Below, in pieces: positions 8,204-17,190 of a stretch of 64,000 bases of DNA. Source of the DNA: an archaeon (lineage in GTDB: Archaea > EX4484-52 > WAPT01); assembly GCA_029258795.1 (NCBI GenBank), contig JAPDKB010000002.1, forward strand, positions 172,192-236,191. The letters are read 5' to 3'. The position numbers and the translations under genes are program-made. The notes under the pieces were generated by a model. That model did not search any database. It saw only the letters and a list, made by a program, of their open reading frames with translations, and was not told the DNA's origin. Each line of letters starts with the position of its first letter. Position 1 is the stretch's first letter.

Positions 8204-8724
8204 CGCTGGCACAACCAACTTTGCTATTGGGATTCCTGTTCGGCGTGGTCTTTGGTTTCATAGTGCAGAGAATGAGCTTCTGCGTTTCCACTGACCTGGC
8301 TCAGGCGTTTGCAGGAAACCCCAGGAGAATTCTGACGTGGCTCACGATAATTTTCATAATCACAGGAGCGGGATTCGTTTACCTCGGACCAAAAGCGGTT
8401 GGTCAGCTCAGGGGTTACGGAATCTACAACATAATTTCTGGGATTTTCTTTGGCGTGGGCATCGTACTCAGCGGTGGCTGCGTGCTTGGAACCCTCAGAA
8501 GGATGGGAGAGGGCTTTCTGCACTCATGGGTGGTCTTCGTTTCATGGCTTCCGGGAATGGCACTGGTGGTTTACGTCCTTAACCCGATATTGCAGGGTAC
8601 GTACCACATACCAGAAAAGATGCCGCTGCTTTCGGACGTGCTTCACATCAGCAACTGGGCAGCTTATGCGCTGGTAGCAGTTGTGCTGCTTGTGATGACC
8701 TGCTGGGCCTACAGAAAGAAGTAA
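8200..8724 (+). CDS. YeeE/YedE family sulfur transporter, second half
   Basis: A 174-residue protein with about five membrane helices. It has RMSFCVSTDLAQAF near the start and SGGCVLGTLRRMGEG in the middle; both cysteines sit where TsuA/YeeE proteins hold reactive thiols. Together with the preceding gene it makes the two halves that are one chain in TsuA. With TusA upstream the set predicts uptake of thiosulfate or a related sulfur species and transfer to a cytosolic persulfide carrier. Confidence 0.88.
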   Translation: MTLAQPTLLLGFLFGVVFGFIVQRMSFCVSTDLAQAFAGNPRRILTWLTIIFIITGAGFVYLGPKAVGQLRGYGIYNIISGIFFGVGIVLSGGCVLGTLRRMGEGFLHSWVVFVSWLPGMALVVYVLNPILQGTYHIPEKMPLLSDVLHISNWAAYALVAVVLLVMTCWAYRKK

Positions 8725-8761
8725 CAGCATTGCAGAAAAACAGTCGATTGGCACTTTTCTC

Positions 8762-9679
8762 TCATTTTATTTTTATTTCCATGAAATCCTCCGCAATTTT
8801 TGTGTTCGGAAATATCTCCTGCGCCTCCTTCAGCAGCTTCTCCACCGTGTACTTTCTGTTGTTGTTATCCTGCTGGTACCTCCGGCTTATGTGGGTCAGC
8901 ACAAGCATTTTCACATTCGCCTCTTTCGCAAGCATTGCCGCCTGCCTTGCTGTCATGTGGTAATACGTATGAGCTCTGTTCTCAAATTCGGAGCAGAAAG
9001 TACCATCGCATATCAGCACATCAGCATCCTTTACAGCTTTGACAAGCGATTTTCTGTAGCCAGTATCGCCGGTGTAAGCTATTTTTTTACCCTTCACAAC
9101 CTCCACAACATCTTCCGGCTTTATTCTCCTGCCTTTGAACAGTATCTCCTCTCCCTTTTTCAACTTGCCTATCAGCGGACCCGAAGTTAAGCCAAACTTT
9201 TTCGCTTTTTCCATGTTCGCTTTGATTTTATCCTTTTCCTGAAACACAAAGCCAAGGGAAGGAATGCCGTGGTAGGTTTTGAACGCCTCGATGTAATACC
9301 TGTCAAACTCCACTCTATCCCCTGGCTTGAGGTCTTCAGCTATAACCGCAAAACCCCTCTCAAAATAACCTATGCTCAGCAGCTTTTCAACGAACCCGAC
9401 AGTACCTTCCGGGCCGTAAATATAGAGCGGCTTCTTTCTTCCCTCCATGCTCATGGTCTGTATCAATCCGGGCAGCCCAGCGAAGTGATCAGCATGCCAG
9501 TGCGTGATGAACACGGCTTTTATCCTCATGAACTTGAGGTTCTTTATCATGAGCTGTCTTTGCGTGCCTTCTCCGCAATCAAACAGAAAGCGGTCTTCGT
9601 TGTACTTTATCAGGATGGCAGGTAAACCACGCTCTCTTGTTGGTATGCCGGCGCTCGTCCCAAGAAAATGGATGGTCAT
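8762..9679 (-). CDS. rnz: Ribonuclease Z (tRNA 3' endonuclease)
   Basis: Trims the 3' trailer of pre-tRNAs. This 305-residue metallo-beta-lactamase-fold enzyme has FLGTSAGIPT at the N-terminus, the metal motif HWHADHFAGLPG, AYTGDTGY, and a late HISRRY motif, all typical of RNase Z. The start ATG overlaps the HisS stop by one base (TGATG), so it is translated with HisS. All three tRNAs here already encode CCA. Confidence 0.95.
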   Translation of the reverse strand: MTIHFLGTSAGIPTRERGLPAILIKYNEDRFLFDCGEGTQRQLMIKNLKFMRIKAVFITHWHADHFAGLPGLIQTMSMEGRKKPLYIYGPEGTVGFVEKLLSIGYFERGFAVIAEDLKPGDRVEFDRYYIEAFKTYHGIPSLGFVFQEKDKIKANMEKAKKFGLTSGPLIGKLKKGEEILFKGRRIKPEDVVEVVKGKKIAYTGDTGYRKSLVKAVKDADVLICDGTFCSEFENRAHTYYHMTARQAAMLAKEANVKMLVLTHISRRYQQDNNNRKYTVEKLLKEAQEIFPNTKIAEDFMEIKIK

Positions 9680-10956
9680 CACAGCTCATCCACCTTAACC
9701 AGTTTTTCCTCCCCGCTTTCCATATCACGCACTTTAACTTTGCCTTCCTTAACCTCATCCGGCCCGACTATCACCACATATCTTGCACCTATTCTGTTCG
9801 CATGCTTCAGCTGCTTTGACAGGCTTCTGTCCATCAGCTCCATCTCGACAGCGTAGCCCTTACCTCTGAGCTTCGATGCTATGCTGGCACAGACATCCAT
9901 GAGCTGGGGAGTCACGAAAGCGATGAAGTAATCAGGACTGGTACTCACTTCAGGTAGCTTGCCCTCAGCTTTCAGCACCTCCATCAACCTTTCCACACCA
10001 CCGGCAAGCCCCACGGCAGGCATATCCTTACCATAAATTCCAACAAGCTCATCATACCTCCCGCCGCCAAAAATCGCGCTCCCCAGAGCTTTTCTGTTGG
10101 TTGCGTAAGCTTCAAACACTATTCCAGTATAATAATCGAGCCCTCTCACAATAGAAAGGTCGACCACGCAGTTTTCCAGCACGCGGAGAGCTTCCAGCGC
10201 ATCTCTCAGCTGCAAGAGTTCATCACATGCGGAATTGACATCCTTACTCTGCACTCTGCTCTTCACGGCTTCGACCACATCTTCGAACTCGCCTTTGAGG
10301 TCAAGAGCATCCAGCAGATCTTCAGCCTTCTCTCTCATTATTCCACGTCTTTCAAACTCATCCAGCAGCTCTTCCCGTTTCATTTTCTGTAACTTATCTA
10401 TGCACCGGAAAGCATCCAAAATTTTATCCCTCTCTATTCCGACAGCTTCCATCACCGCCTGCACAAGTTTCCTGCTACTCACCCTCACCTCAAAATCCAC
10501 ATCAAACGCTTTCAGCACATCACATCCTAGCGCTATGCATTCCGCATCCGCATAAACGCTTGCTGAGCCGAAAATTTCAGCATCCCACTGCCAGAATGCT
10601 CTGTAGCGTCCTTTTTGTGGAGCTTCATACCTGAACATGTCAGCAATGCAGAACCATCTTACGGGAGTGGGGTAAGCCGAGCCAGCAACCATTCTCGCCA
10701 TCCCAACGGTCAGATCAAACCTCAATCCGAGCTTCCTGCCGGCCTTGTCCTCAAAAGCGTAAATCTCTTTTTCTATCTCCTCTCCTGATTTGGCAGCCAG
10801 CGTTTCAAAGCTCTCTATTTTGGTGGGCTCCACCTCCTTAAACGAGTATCTTTTCATGATCTCTCTTATCGTGGAGAATATCGCCTGCCTCGCGGCCATC
10901 TCTTCCGGATAAATGTCCTTCATCCCTTTGGGTGGTTGAAACTTATCGGACGCCAT
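9679..10956 (-). CDS. hisS: Histidyl-tRNA synthetase
   Basis: Class II synthetase of 425 residues that charges tRNA-His. Motif 1 region PPKGMKDIYPEE, motif 2 around FRYEAPQKGRYRAFWQWDAEIFG, the histidine signature VRGLDYYTG, and motif 3 AVGLAGGVERL are visible, followed by the anticodon-binding domain. A TATTTAAAAATT element lies about 25 nt before the ATG with no Shine-Dalgarno, suggesting a leaderless transcript. It heads a two-gene operon with RNase Z. Confidence 0.97.
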   Translation of the reverse strand: MASDKFQPPKGMKDIYPEEMAARQAIFSTIREIMKRYSFKEVEPTKIESFETLAAKSGEEIEKEIYAFEDKAGRKLGLRFDLTVGMARMVAGSAYPTPVRWFCIADMFRYEAPQKGRYRAFWQWDAEIFGSASVYADAECIALGCDVLKAFDVDFEVRVSSRKLVQAVMEAVGIERDKILDAFRCIDKLQKMKREELLDEFERRGIMREKAEDLLDALDLKGEFEDVVEAVKSRVQSKDVNSACDELLQLRDALEALRVLENCVVDLSIVRGLDYYTGIVFEAYATNRKALGSAIFGGGRYDELVGIYGKDMPAVGLAGGVERLMEVLKAEGKLPEVSTSPDYFIAFVTPQLMDVCASIASKLRGKGYAVEMELMDRSLSKQLKHANRIGARYVVIVGPDEVKEGKVKVRDMESGEEKLVKVDEL

Positions 10957-10981
10957 GAAAGAGAATTAGCCATCAGAATTT

Positions 10982-11374
10982 TTAAATAAGTGATTTTGGG
11001 CCTTTTTCCTCCTTCATATTGCAGTAGATTTTGGTTTCGGGATAAATGTTCCTTATACTCGATATCAAAGATAGCGCTCTATAGGTGGCGTCGCTTCCTT
11101 CCTCATTAATCCTGATCACCAATTCTCCATCGTTACTGTAATAATCTCCTTTTAGGGAATATCTTTCGGGCTCAACCCCCAGAGAGGCAAGATAGTCCAT
11201 TGCCACTTTTTCAATTTCTTCCAAGGTTTTTTTAGGTCGAGACGCCCCACAGAAATGAATTTTTATCTCTCTACTGCCCTCAATTCTGTCAAACTCCTCA
11301 TTAACAACAACATGTTTCGGCTGACTTTTTACAATGTTCCTGTACAGTTGTTGGAAGGATGTTAGCATAACCAT
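10982..11374 (-). CDS. Unknown small protein (130 residues)
   Basis: I do not recognise this protein. It is soluble, mixed alpha/beta in composition, with an EIKIHFCGASRPKKTLEEIEK segment and several charged turns; no membrane helix. The frame is open upstream to 11425, but an AAATTAAAAATTC promoter-like element falls inside that extension at about 11400, some 27 nt before the ATG at 11374, favouring the shorter start. It is divergent from alaS and 25 nt upstream of hisS. Confidence 0.5.
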   Translation of the reverse strand: MVMLTSFQQLYRNIVKSQPKHVVVNEEFDRIEGSREIKIHFCGASRPKKTLEEIEKVAMDYLASLGVEPERYSLKGDYYSNDGELVIRINEEGSDATYRALSLISSIRNIYPETKIYCNMKEEKGPKSLI

Positions 11375-11489
11375 CCCTTCCAATTTTCTGGTGGGAATTT
11401 TTAATTTGTTGTGTTTATAGCTCATCCGTCAAGGAATACATAATCCCCATAACCAAAAATAAAAAGTTTCGCTCTCCAATTTTCTGAGC

Positions 11490-14192
11490 ATGGTCGTTGA
11501 TGAGAAAAAGATCAAGCAGGAGTTCAAGAAGAAAGCGCAGAAGACGCCTGAGAAATACTATCCTGCAGAATTCCTGAAAAGCGAGGGCTTTGTTAGAAAG
11601 CAGTGCAAGAAGTGCGGCACATTCTTCTGGAGTGTGGATGAAAGCAGAGAGATCTGTGATGATCCCAACTGCACCGGCTTCTATTCTTTTATAGGAAATA
11701 GTCCTTCTCCCGTGAAAATGGACTTCATAAAGGTCTGGAAAGAGTTTGCGAAGCTGTTTGAAAAGCTCGGCTACACACCCATAGCGAGATATCCGGTTGT
11801 TGCAAGGTGGAGGGATGACATGGATTTTGTGATAGCCAGCATAGCTGATTTCCAGCCGCATGTTGTGAGCGGTGAGGTTGAGCCTCCTGCAAATCCCCTT
11901 GTTGTTCCGCAGTTCTGTCTGCGCTTCACGGACATAGAAAACGTTGGTATAACGGGAAGGCATTACACGGGTTTCGTGATGATAGGGCAGCATGCCTTTG
12001 TGCCAGCAGAGCAATACGATCAGGAGAAGTATCTCGCGGACATATATGAATGGCTGAGAAGGGGTCTAAAGCTTCCGAAGGAGGAGATAGTTTTTCATGA
12101 GGATGCTTGGGCAGGCGGTGGAAACATGGGCCCGAGCATGGAGTTTTTCTCCCGCTCTCTGGAGATCGGGAATCAGGTCTACATGATGTTTGACATCAGA
12201 GATGGCACGATAAAGGAGCTGCCTATAAAAGTGCTCGACATGGGGATGGGGCAGGAAAGGTGTGCGTGGCTAACAACTGCTTCCGCCACCAGCTATGAGG
12301 CCAATATGCCGAAGGTGGTTGAGCTTCTTTACAGGCTTACCGGAGTTAAGCCGGAGCATGAAATTATCGAAAAATTCCTGCCTTATTCGGGCGTGCTGAA
12401 CGTGGATGAGTTGGAGGATGTTGAGAAAGCATGGCAGAGTGTAGCGAAAAAGATGGGCGTGGATGTTCAGCAGCTTAAAAGGGCAATTCTCCCTGCTGCA
12501 GCCATATATGCCATAGCAGACCACACAAGAAGCCTGCTCTTCGCTATAGGAGACGGTGCCCTGCCGTCCAACGTTGGTGGCGGCTACAATTTGCGTGTAA
12601 TTCTGCGCAGGGTTTTTGATTTGATGGACGAATACGGCTGGAGTTTTGATCTGGCAAAGGTGCTGGAAACTCATGCCTCCTACATGAAATCCCAGTACCC
12701 CGAGCTGATGGATGTGGTGGAGCACGTTGCCACGGTTTTTGAGGTTGAACGTAAAAAATACGATGCCACCAGAAAGATGGTGAAGAAAATAGTGGCGAAG
12801 CTGAAAGAAGAGAAGCTGGACGAAGAAAAACTCGTGGAGCTCTATGACAGCAAGGGCATCTCTCCGGAAATGCTGGTAAAAGAAGGTATCATAGAGAAGG
12901 TACCGAAGGACTTCTACACAAAGCTGGCTGAAAGGCATGAGAGGGCAAGAAGGAAAGAGCTTGAAAAGAAGGAGAAGGAAGTAAAGCTCGAGCTTAAAGG
13001 CGTGCCGCCAACTCAGATTCTTTACTATGATGATTACAGGCTTGTGGAATTTGAGGCTAAAGTTGTCAGGGTAGATGGAAACTTTGTGGTGCTGGACAGG
13101 ACCGCTTTTTACCCGACGAGCGGAGGTCAGCTTCACGATGTTGGGTGGCTTGATGGAGTGGAGGTTGTGAACGTATTCAAGGAGGGTAATCTAGTGGTGC
13201 ATGAGGTTAAAGATGGAGGCAAATTCAGGGAAGGGATGAAGGTCAGGGGCAAGATAGATGTGGAGCGAAGAGTGCGGCTTGCACAGCTGCATACCGCTAC
13301 ACACATAATAGGTGGCGCGTGCAGAAAGGTTGTAGGAAAGCATGTGTGGCAGGCAGGAGCGGAGAAAAGGCCGGAAAAGGCGAGGCTTGATATAACCCAT
13401 TACGAATCGCTGGATGAGAAAATGATAAGAAAGATTGAGGAGGAGGCGAACAGAATCGTGATGCTCAACATTCCGGTAGAGAGCTTGATGATAGAAAGGA
13501 ATGAAGCGGAAAAGAAATTCGGATTTGTGATCTATCAGGGCGGGGCCGTGCCGGGGAAGATACTCAGGATAGTCAAGATAGATGATTTCGATGTGCAGGC
13601 GTGCGGAGGAACGCACGTAAAAAGCACGGGTGAGGTTGGACCCATAAAGGTGGTGGGCACAACCAAAATTCAGGATGGTGTTGTCAGACTTGAGTTTGTA
13701 GCTGGTTTAAGTCTGCTTGACTACGTGAAGGAAATGGAATCGTATTTAAAGGAAAGTTGTTCGGTGCTTGAGGTAGCACCACAGCATCTTGCAAAAACCG
13801 TCAGAAGATTCTTTGAAGAGTGGAAGAAGCAGAAAAAGGAGATAGAAGTGCTGAGAAGCAAGCTTGATGAGGTGCTTGTGAGCAAAGCGAAACTGGAGAG
13901 AAAGGAGTTTGATGGTGTTACATGCATGTTCTCCAAGCTGGAGGACATGGAGCTGAAGGACGTGCTCAAATATGCTAGTGAGAAGGCAAAGGATGCTGAC
14001 GTTCCAATCTTGGTTGTCAGCGTGAAGGGTAAAGGTGCGCAGCTCGTAATCGCTTACAACAAGAACACATATGATAAAGCTAATGTGCTGAAAGAATGGG
14101 TGGAAAAGGAGCTACAGGTAAAGATGCGTGAGGGCAAGGATGTATTCGTGGGCGGGTGCGCTGCAGAGAAACTCAAGAGTAAGCTACTGTGA
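11490..14192 (+). CDS. alaS: Alanyl-tRNA synthetase, archaeal type
   Basis: A 900-residue class II synthetase. The N-terminal Cys-rich segment (KQCKKCGTFFW...CDDPNC), the catalytic core with WRDDMDFVIASIADFQPH, and the C-terminal editing domain with HTATH near residue 600 and CGGTH near 704 are all intact. The zinc-site segment before the core and the overall length fit archaeal AlaS. A TATA-like AAAAATAAAAAG about 27 nt before the ATG, with no ribosome-binding site, indicates a leaderless message. Confidence 0.97.
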   Translation: MVVDEKKIKQEFKKKAQKTPEKYYPAEFLKSEGFVRKQCKKCGTFFWSVDESREICDDPNCTGFYSFIGNSPSPVKMDFIKVWKEFAKLFEKLGYTPIARYPVVARWRDDMDFVIASIADFQPHVVSGEVEPPANPLVVPQFCLRFTDIENVGITGRHYTGFVMIGQHAFVPAEQYDQEKYLADIYEWLRRGLKLPKEEIVFHEDAWAGGGNMGPSMEFFSRSLEIGNQVYMMFDIRDGTIKELPIKVLDMGMGQERCAWLTTASATSYEANMPKVVELLYRLTGVKPEHEIIEKFLPYSGVLNVDELEDVEKAWQSVAKKMGVDVQQLKRAILPAAAIYAIADHTRSLLFAIGDGALPSNVGGGYNLRVILRRVFDLMDEYGWSFDLAKVLETHASYMKSQYPELMDVVEHVATVFEVERKKYDATRKMVKKIVAKLKEEKLDEEKLVELYDSKGISPEMLVKEGIIEKVPKDFYTKLAERHERARRKELEKKEKEVKLELKGVPPTQILYYDDYRLVEFEAKVVRVDGNFVVLDRTAFYPTSGGQLHDVGWLDGVEVVNVFKEGNLVVHEVKDGGKFREGMKVRGKIDVERRVRLAQLHTATHIIGGACRKVVGKHVWQAGAEKRPEKARLDITHYESLDEKMIRKIEEEANRIVMLNIPVESLMIERNEAEKKFGFVIYQGGAVPGKILRIVKIDDFDVQACGGTHVKSTGEVGPIKVVGTTKIQDGVVRLEFVAGLSLLDYVKEMESYLKESCSVLEVAPQHLAKTVRRFFEEWKKQKKEIEVLRSKLDEVLVSKAKLERKEFDGVTCMFSKLEDMELKDVLKYASEKAKDADVPILVVSVKGKGAQLVIAYNKNTYDKANVLKEWVEKELQVKMREGKDVFVGGCAAEKLKSKLL

Positions 14193-14255
14193 TTCCCCTT
14201 TTATCGGCAACCCAGACACACAATCTTTATCTGCTTTTTCACCCTTACATTCTTC

Positions 14256-14804
14256 ATGATGCTCTTCTTTCGCGTTTCTGAAGTGGGAAAATGCATGAGG
14301 TTCCTCTACTTTACCAGAGTGCTCGGGAGGCTTGAGGACATCTCCTCCAAGCCAGAAGTCGTGGAAGGCAAAACCCTACATGAGAACTTCCAGAACGAGT
14401 GGATCGAGCAGGTTGACAGCGAAGCTAAACAGGAAGAGGAAGCGATGTTCCTACATGACAAGTTCGTGGTGAGGGGTAAAGCTGACATAGTGAGCGGAGA
14501 TAAGGTCATAGAGATAAAGACCACAAATAAGCTGCCACCCAGACCATATGAGACCCATGTAAGGCAGCTTAATTTTTACCTCGGGCTTTTCAAGCTGGAG
14601 CACGGCTTACTGATTTACCTCCTGCGGAACGGAAACGGCAGGAGAGAGTTTGAGGTGGGCTTTGACGAAGGAATGTTTCTCAACGACCTCAGACGGTTCG
14701 AGAAACTTTACGAATGCCTCACTAGCTTCATAGTTCCGGAAAAGGAGCCATCGCCGCTCTGCAACTTCTGCGAGTACAGGTTCTTGTGTGATAGAATGAA
14801 ATAA
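14256..14804 (+). CDS. Cas4-like PD-(D/E)XK exonuclease, stand-alone
   Basis: Predicted Fe-S-dependent DNA exonuclease of 182 residues. The order of motifs matches the Cas4/RecB-nuclease family: an N-terminal cysteine (EVGKCMRFLYF), the core GKADIV then KVIEIKTTN (D, ExK), a YETHVRQLNFY motif, and a C-terminal cysteine cluster LCNFCEYRFLC for the iron-sulfur site. No CRISPR array or other cas genes occur in the window, so a general DNA-repair role is likelier. The second ATG at 14259 is an equally good start. Confidence 0.8.
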   Translation: MMLFFRVSEVGKCMRFLYFTRVLGRLEDISSKPEVVEGKTLHENFQNEWIEQVDSEAKQEEEAMFLHDKFVVRGKADIVSGDKVIEIKTTNKLPPRPYETHVRQLNFYLGLFKLEHGLLIYLLRNGNGRREFEVGFDEGMFLNDLRRFEKLYECLTSFIVPEKEPSPLCNFCEYRFLCDRMK

Positions 14805-14842
14805 TGGTTTGATTCTTAAAATTATGGAATAAACATGTTTGC

Positions 14843-15730
14843 ATGCATGAAAATTACGGATTTACATGCGCATACGACTTGTTAAGGGGAGGATATGATC
14901 CTCAAAGAAAAAATGAACTGGTAGCGGAACTGTATCGCGCTGAGAGTTCTTTTCTAAAAGATTTGGTGGATGAGTGGATCGCAGAGAAGGTTGTTGAGAG
15001 CAGGGAAAAGCTCGAAAAGGAAATCAATGAAATTTATGATGGTGTATGCACATCCTTACCGCCTGTGCTCACAACAAAAACTCACTGCAATGTTGTGCCC
15101 TACAGAATAGACATAAAACACAAGGGCGGTGTGCCTTGCCTATCACTTAGATTGGTTTCATGGTTTAAGGGGGATGAGGTGTATATTCAGCCAGCGGGGC
15201 TGTACGAGTTGGAGGTGTGTGGTGAGTTTCCACAGGAATTGGAAAATTATGAAATTGTGCTTCATTCCGAGGGTAGCATGATATCTCCATCAGCTTCGGT
15301 TTGCATTCCTCATAAAGATCTGGCGGAAAATGATAGAAAGCTTGTGGAAAATTTTGTGCAGCTTGTTCTGAGCTATTTTGGTCATGTTTATGAGGCAGAA
15401 AGAAAAATGGAAAGCTTGGAAAAGGATTTGGAGCTAATGGAGAAAGAACTTAACAAACTTTATGCTGATCCTGTGCTTTTTTATTCTCGAACGGATAACA
15501 GACCTGTGGGAATCCTCATTCCTCCCCATTTTACACACATAGTGGTTGGTGAGGATGTTCTTCCTACTTCCAACGGAAAAATTGCTGTTGAGGTTGATGG
15601 AAAGAGGCTTCAGAGAGCTTTACTGCTTTTAAGGGCGGAGGCCTTTGATAGAGCGGTGGTGCAGGAGGACTGGAGATGGGAGCCGTGGTACTGGTATGCT
15701 GAGGTGAAGGAAGGTACAGTTTTTCGCTGA
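14843..15730 (+). CDS. Unknown 295-residue protein
   Basis: Not recognised. Visible parts are a helical N-terminal region rich in Glu/Lys (about 40-80), a central beta-rich part with scattered cysteines, a predicted coiled-coil of about 30 residues (ERKMESLEKDLELMEKEL), and a C-terminal region with a Trp-rich stretch WRWEPWYWYAEV. No signal peptide or membrane helix. A TTAAAATTAT element about 25 nt upstream suggests leaderless expression. It lies between the Cas4-like gene and the CCA enzyme on the same strand. Confidence 0.65.
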   Translation: MHENYGFTCAYDLLRGGYDPQRKNELVAELYRAESSFLKDLVDEWIAEKVVESREKLEKEINEIYDGVCTSLPPVLTTKTHCNVVPYRIDIKHKGGVPCLSLRLVSWFKGDEVYIQPAGLYELEVCGEFPQELENYEIVLHSEGSMISPSASVCIPHKDLAENDRKLVENFVQLVLSYFGHVYEAERKMESLEKDLELMEKELNKLYADPVLFYSRTDNRPVGILIPPHFTHIVVGEDVLPTSNGKIAVEVDGKRLQRALLLLRAEAFDRAVVQEDWRWEPWYWYAEVKEGTVFR

Positions 15731-15786
15731 ATTAAAGAGCTGAGCAGTGGAAATAATAAATAGTAGTTTGCCAACATTACTTTTTC

Positions 15787-17190
15787 ATGAGGAAGGATGA
15801 AATGAGGAAAGTGCTTGCTCAAGCATTGAACCTTGTTAAACCGTCTGTCGAGGAAAAAAAGAAGGTGATGAAGCTTTTCGAGAAGATAAAAGAGTTTATA
15901 GAGCAGAATTACGGGCTGGAAGCTAGGTTAATGGGTTCTGTGGCCAAGGACACGTTTTTGAGGGGAGCAAGAGACCTGGACATCTTCGTGCTATTTCCGG
16001 TTGATGTGAGCAGGGAGGAGCTGGAGAAGAAGGGGCTTGAAATTGGAAGAGCGGTTTTCGAGCATTTTGGAGGAAAGGATGTCGTTGTTGCCTATGCCGA
16101 ACATCCGTACACGAGAGGTGTGATCGATGGTTTTGAGGTTGAAATCGTGCCAGCTTACAAGATAAAGGATGCGTCTCAGCTTAAGAGCGCGGTTGACAGG
16201 ACTCCATTTCACACGGATTACGTGCTCAAAAATTTAAGGAATCATGATGATGTCAGGCTGTTGAAAGCATTTTTGAAAGCGATAGGAGCGTACGGTTCTG
16301 ATCTCAAGACTGCTGGCTTTTCCGGCTACTTGTGTGAGGTGCTCATAATCCATTGCGGAGATTTTATTTCCCTGCTGGAAGCGTGTCAGAGATGGGGATG
16401 GCAGGAGATTATAGATCCCGCAGGCCATTACAGCAGGAAGGATTACTCCAAGCTCAGAAGGATGTTCAAAGGACAGCCGCTGATAGTTGTGGATCCCGTC
16501 GATCCCAAGAGAAACGTGGCTGCTGCGCTTTCTGCTGAGAAGCTCGCTTTATTCATTTACGCTGCCAGGAAGTTCATGGAAAAGCCATCCATTAAATTCT
16601 TCCAGCCCATCAAGATCAGAGTGAACAAGAAAGCGGAGCTGGAAAAGCTGAAAAAGGAGGGCAGGAAAGTTTACGCTCTTGTGTTGGAAAGGCCTGCCGG
16701 AGTGATGGACGACACTCTTTACCCGCAGTTGAAAAAACTCGCTGACAACATCAAAGCTTTTCTCGAGCACAACGAGTTTGTGGTGGAGGATACATGGATT
16801 TTCGGGGATGAGGAGGTCGGAGTTGGGTTTGAAGTGGTTGATGACAGGCTTCCATTGACGAGGATAATGAAGGGCCCGCGCATTTTCGATGATGTGAAGC
16901 ATCAGGAAAGGTTTGTGAGCAAGCACAAAGTTGTGTGGATCGGAGAGGGCGGGAGATTTTATGCGAGGGAAAAAAGGAAGTACAGAAACGTGAGGGAGCT
17001 CATCTCCTACCATCTCTCAGGCAGTTTTGAGGAGATAAGGCAGAAGGGTGTACCCAAACACATAGCGAGAAGCGTGACAGAGCATGGCTATCTCTTGTTC
17101 AAGAACGAGGAATTAAGAGAGGTGAAAAGCAGAGAGTTCTGGGAGGGGCTTGTCAAATTCAACCTGCGAAAGCTGGAAAGATTAGAGTAA
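15787..17190 (+). CDS. cca: CCA-adding enzyme, class I (tRNA nucleotidyltransferase)
   Basis: Adds or repairs the 3' CCA of tRNAs. This 467-residue protein shows the class I nucleotidyltransferase signature GSVAKDTFLRGARDLDIFVLFP (Gly-Ser, then DLD) at about residues 47-68, a third acidic residue in VEIVPAY, and the archaeal central and tail domains (ILKG-like VRLLKAFLKAIGAYGS). A TATA-like AATAATAAATAG lies about 27 nt upstream and no ribosome-binding site is seen. Its end overlaps the convergent permease gene by 9 nt. Confidence 0.95.
   Translation: MRKDEMRKVLAQALNLVKPSVEEKKKVMKLFEKIKEFIEQNYGLEARLMGSVAKDTFLRGARDLDIFVLFPVDVSREELEKKGLEIGRAVFEHFGGKDVVVAYAEHPYTRGVIDGFEVEIVPAYKIKDASQLKSAVDRTPFHTDYVLKNLRNHDDVRLLKAFLKAIGAYGSDLKTAGFSGYLCEVLIIHCGDFISLLEACQRWGWQEIIDPAGHYSRKDYSKLRRMFKGQPLIVVDPVDPKRNVAAALSAEKLALFIYAARKFMEKPSIKFFQPIKIRVNKKAELEKLKKEGRKVYALVLERPAGVMDDTLYPQLKKLADNIKAFLEHNEFVVEDTWIFGDEEVGVGFEVVDDRLPLTRIMKGPRIFDDVKHQERFVSKHKVVWIGEGGRFYAREKRKYRNVRELISYHLSGSFEEIRQKGVPKHIARSVTEHGYLLFKNEELREVKSREFWEGLVKFNLRKLERLE

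Noticed and set aside
11415-12014. Reverse-strand 199-codon ORF inside alaS
   Set aside because: Antisense to conserved AlaS catalytic-core sequence with no family features.
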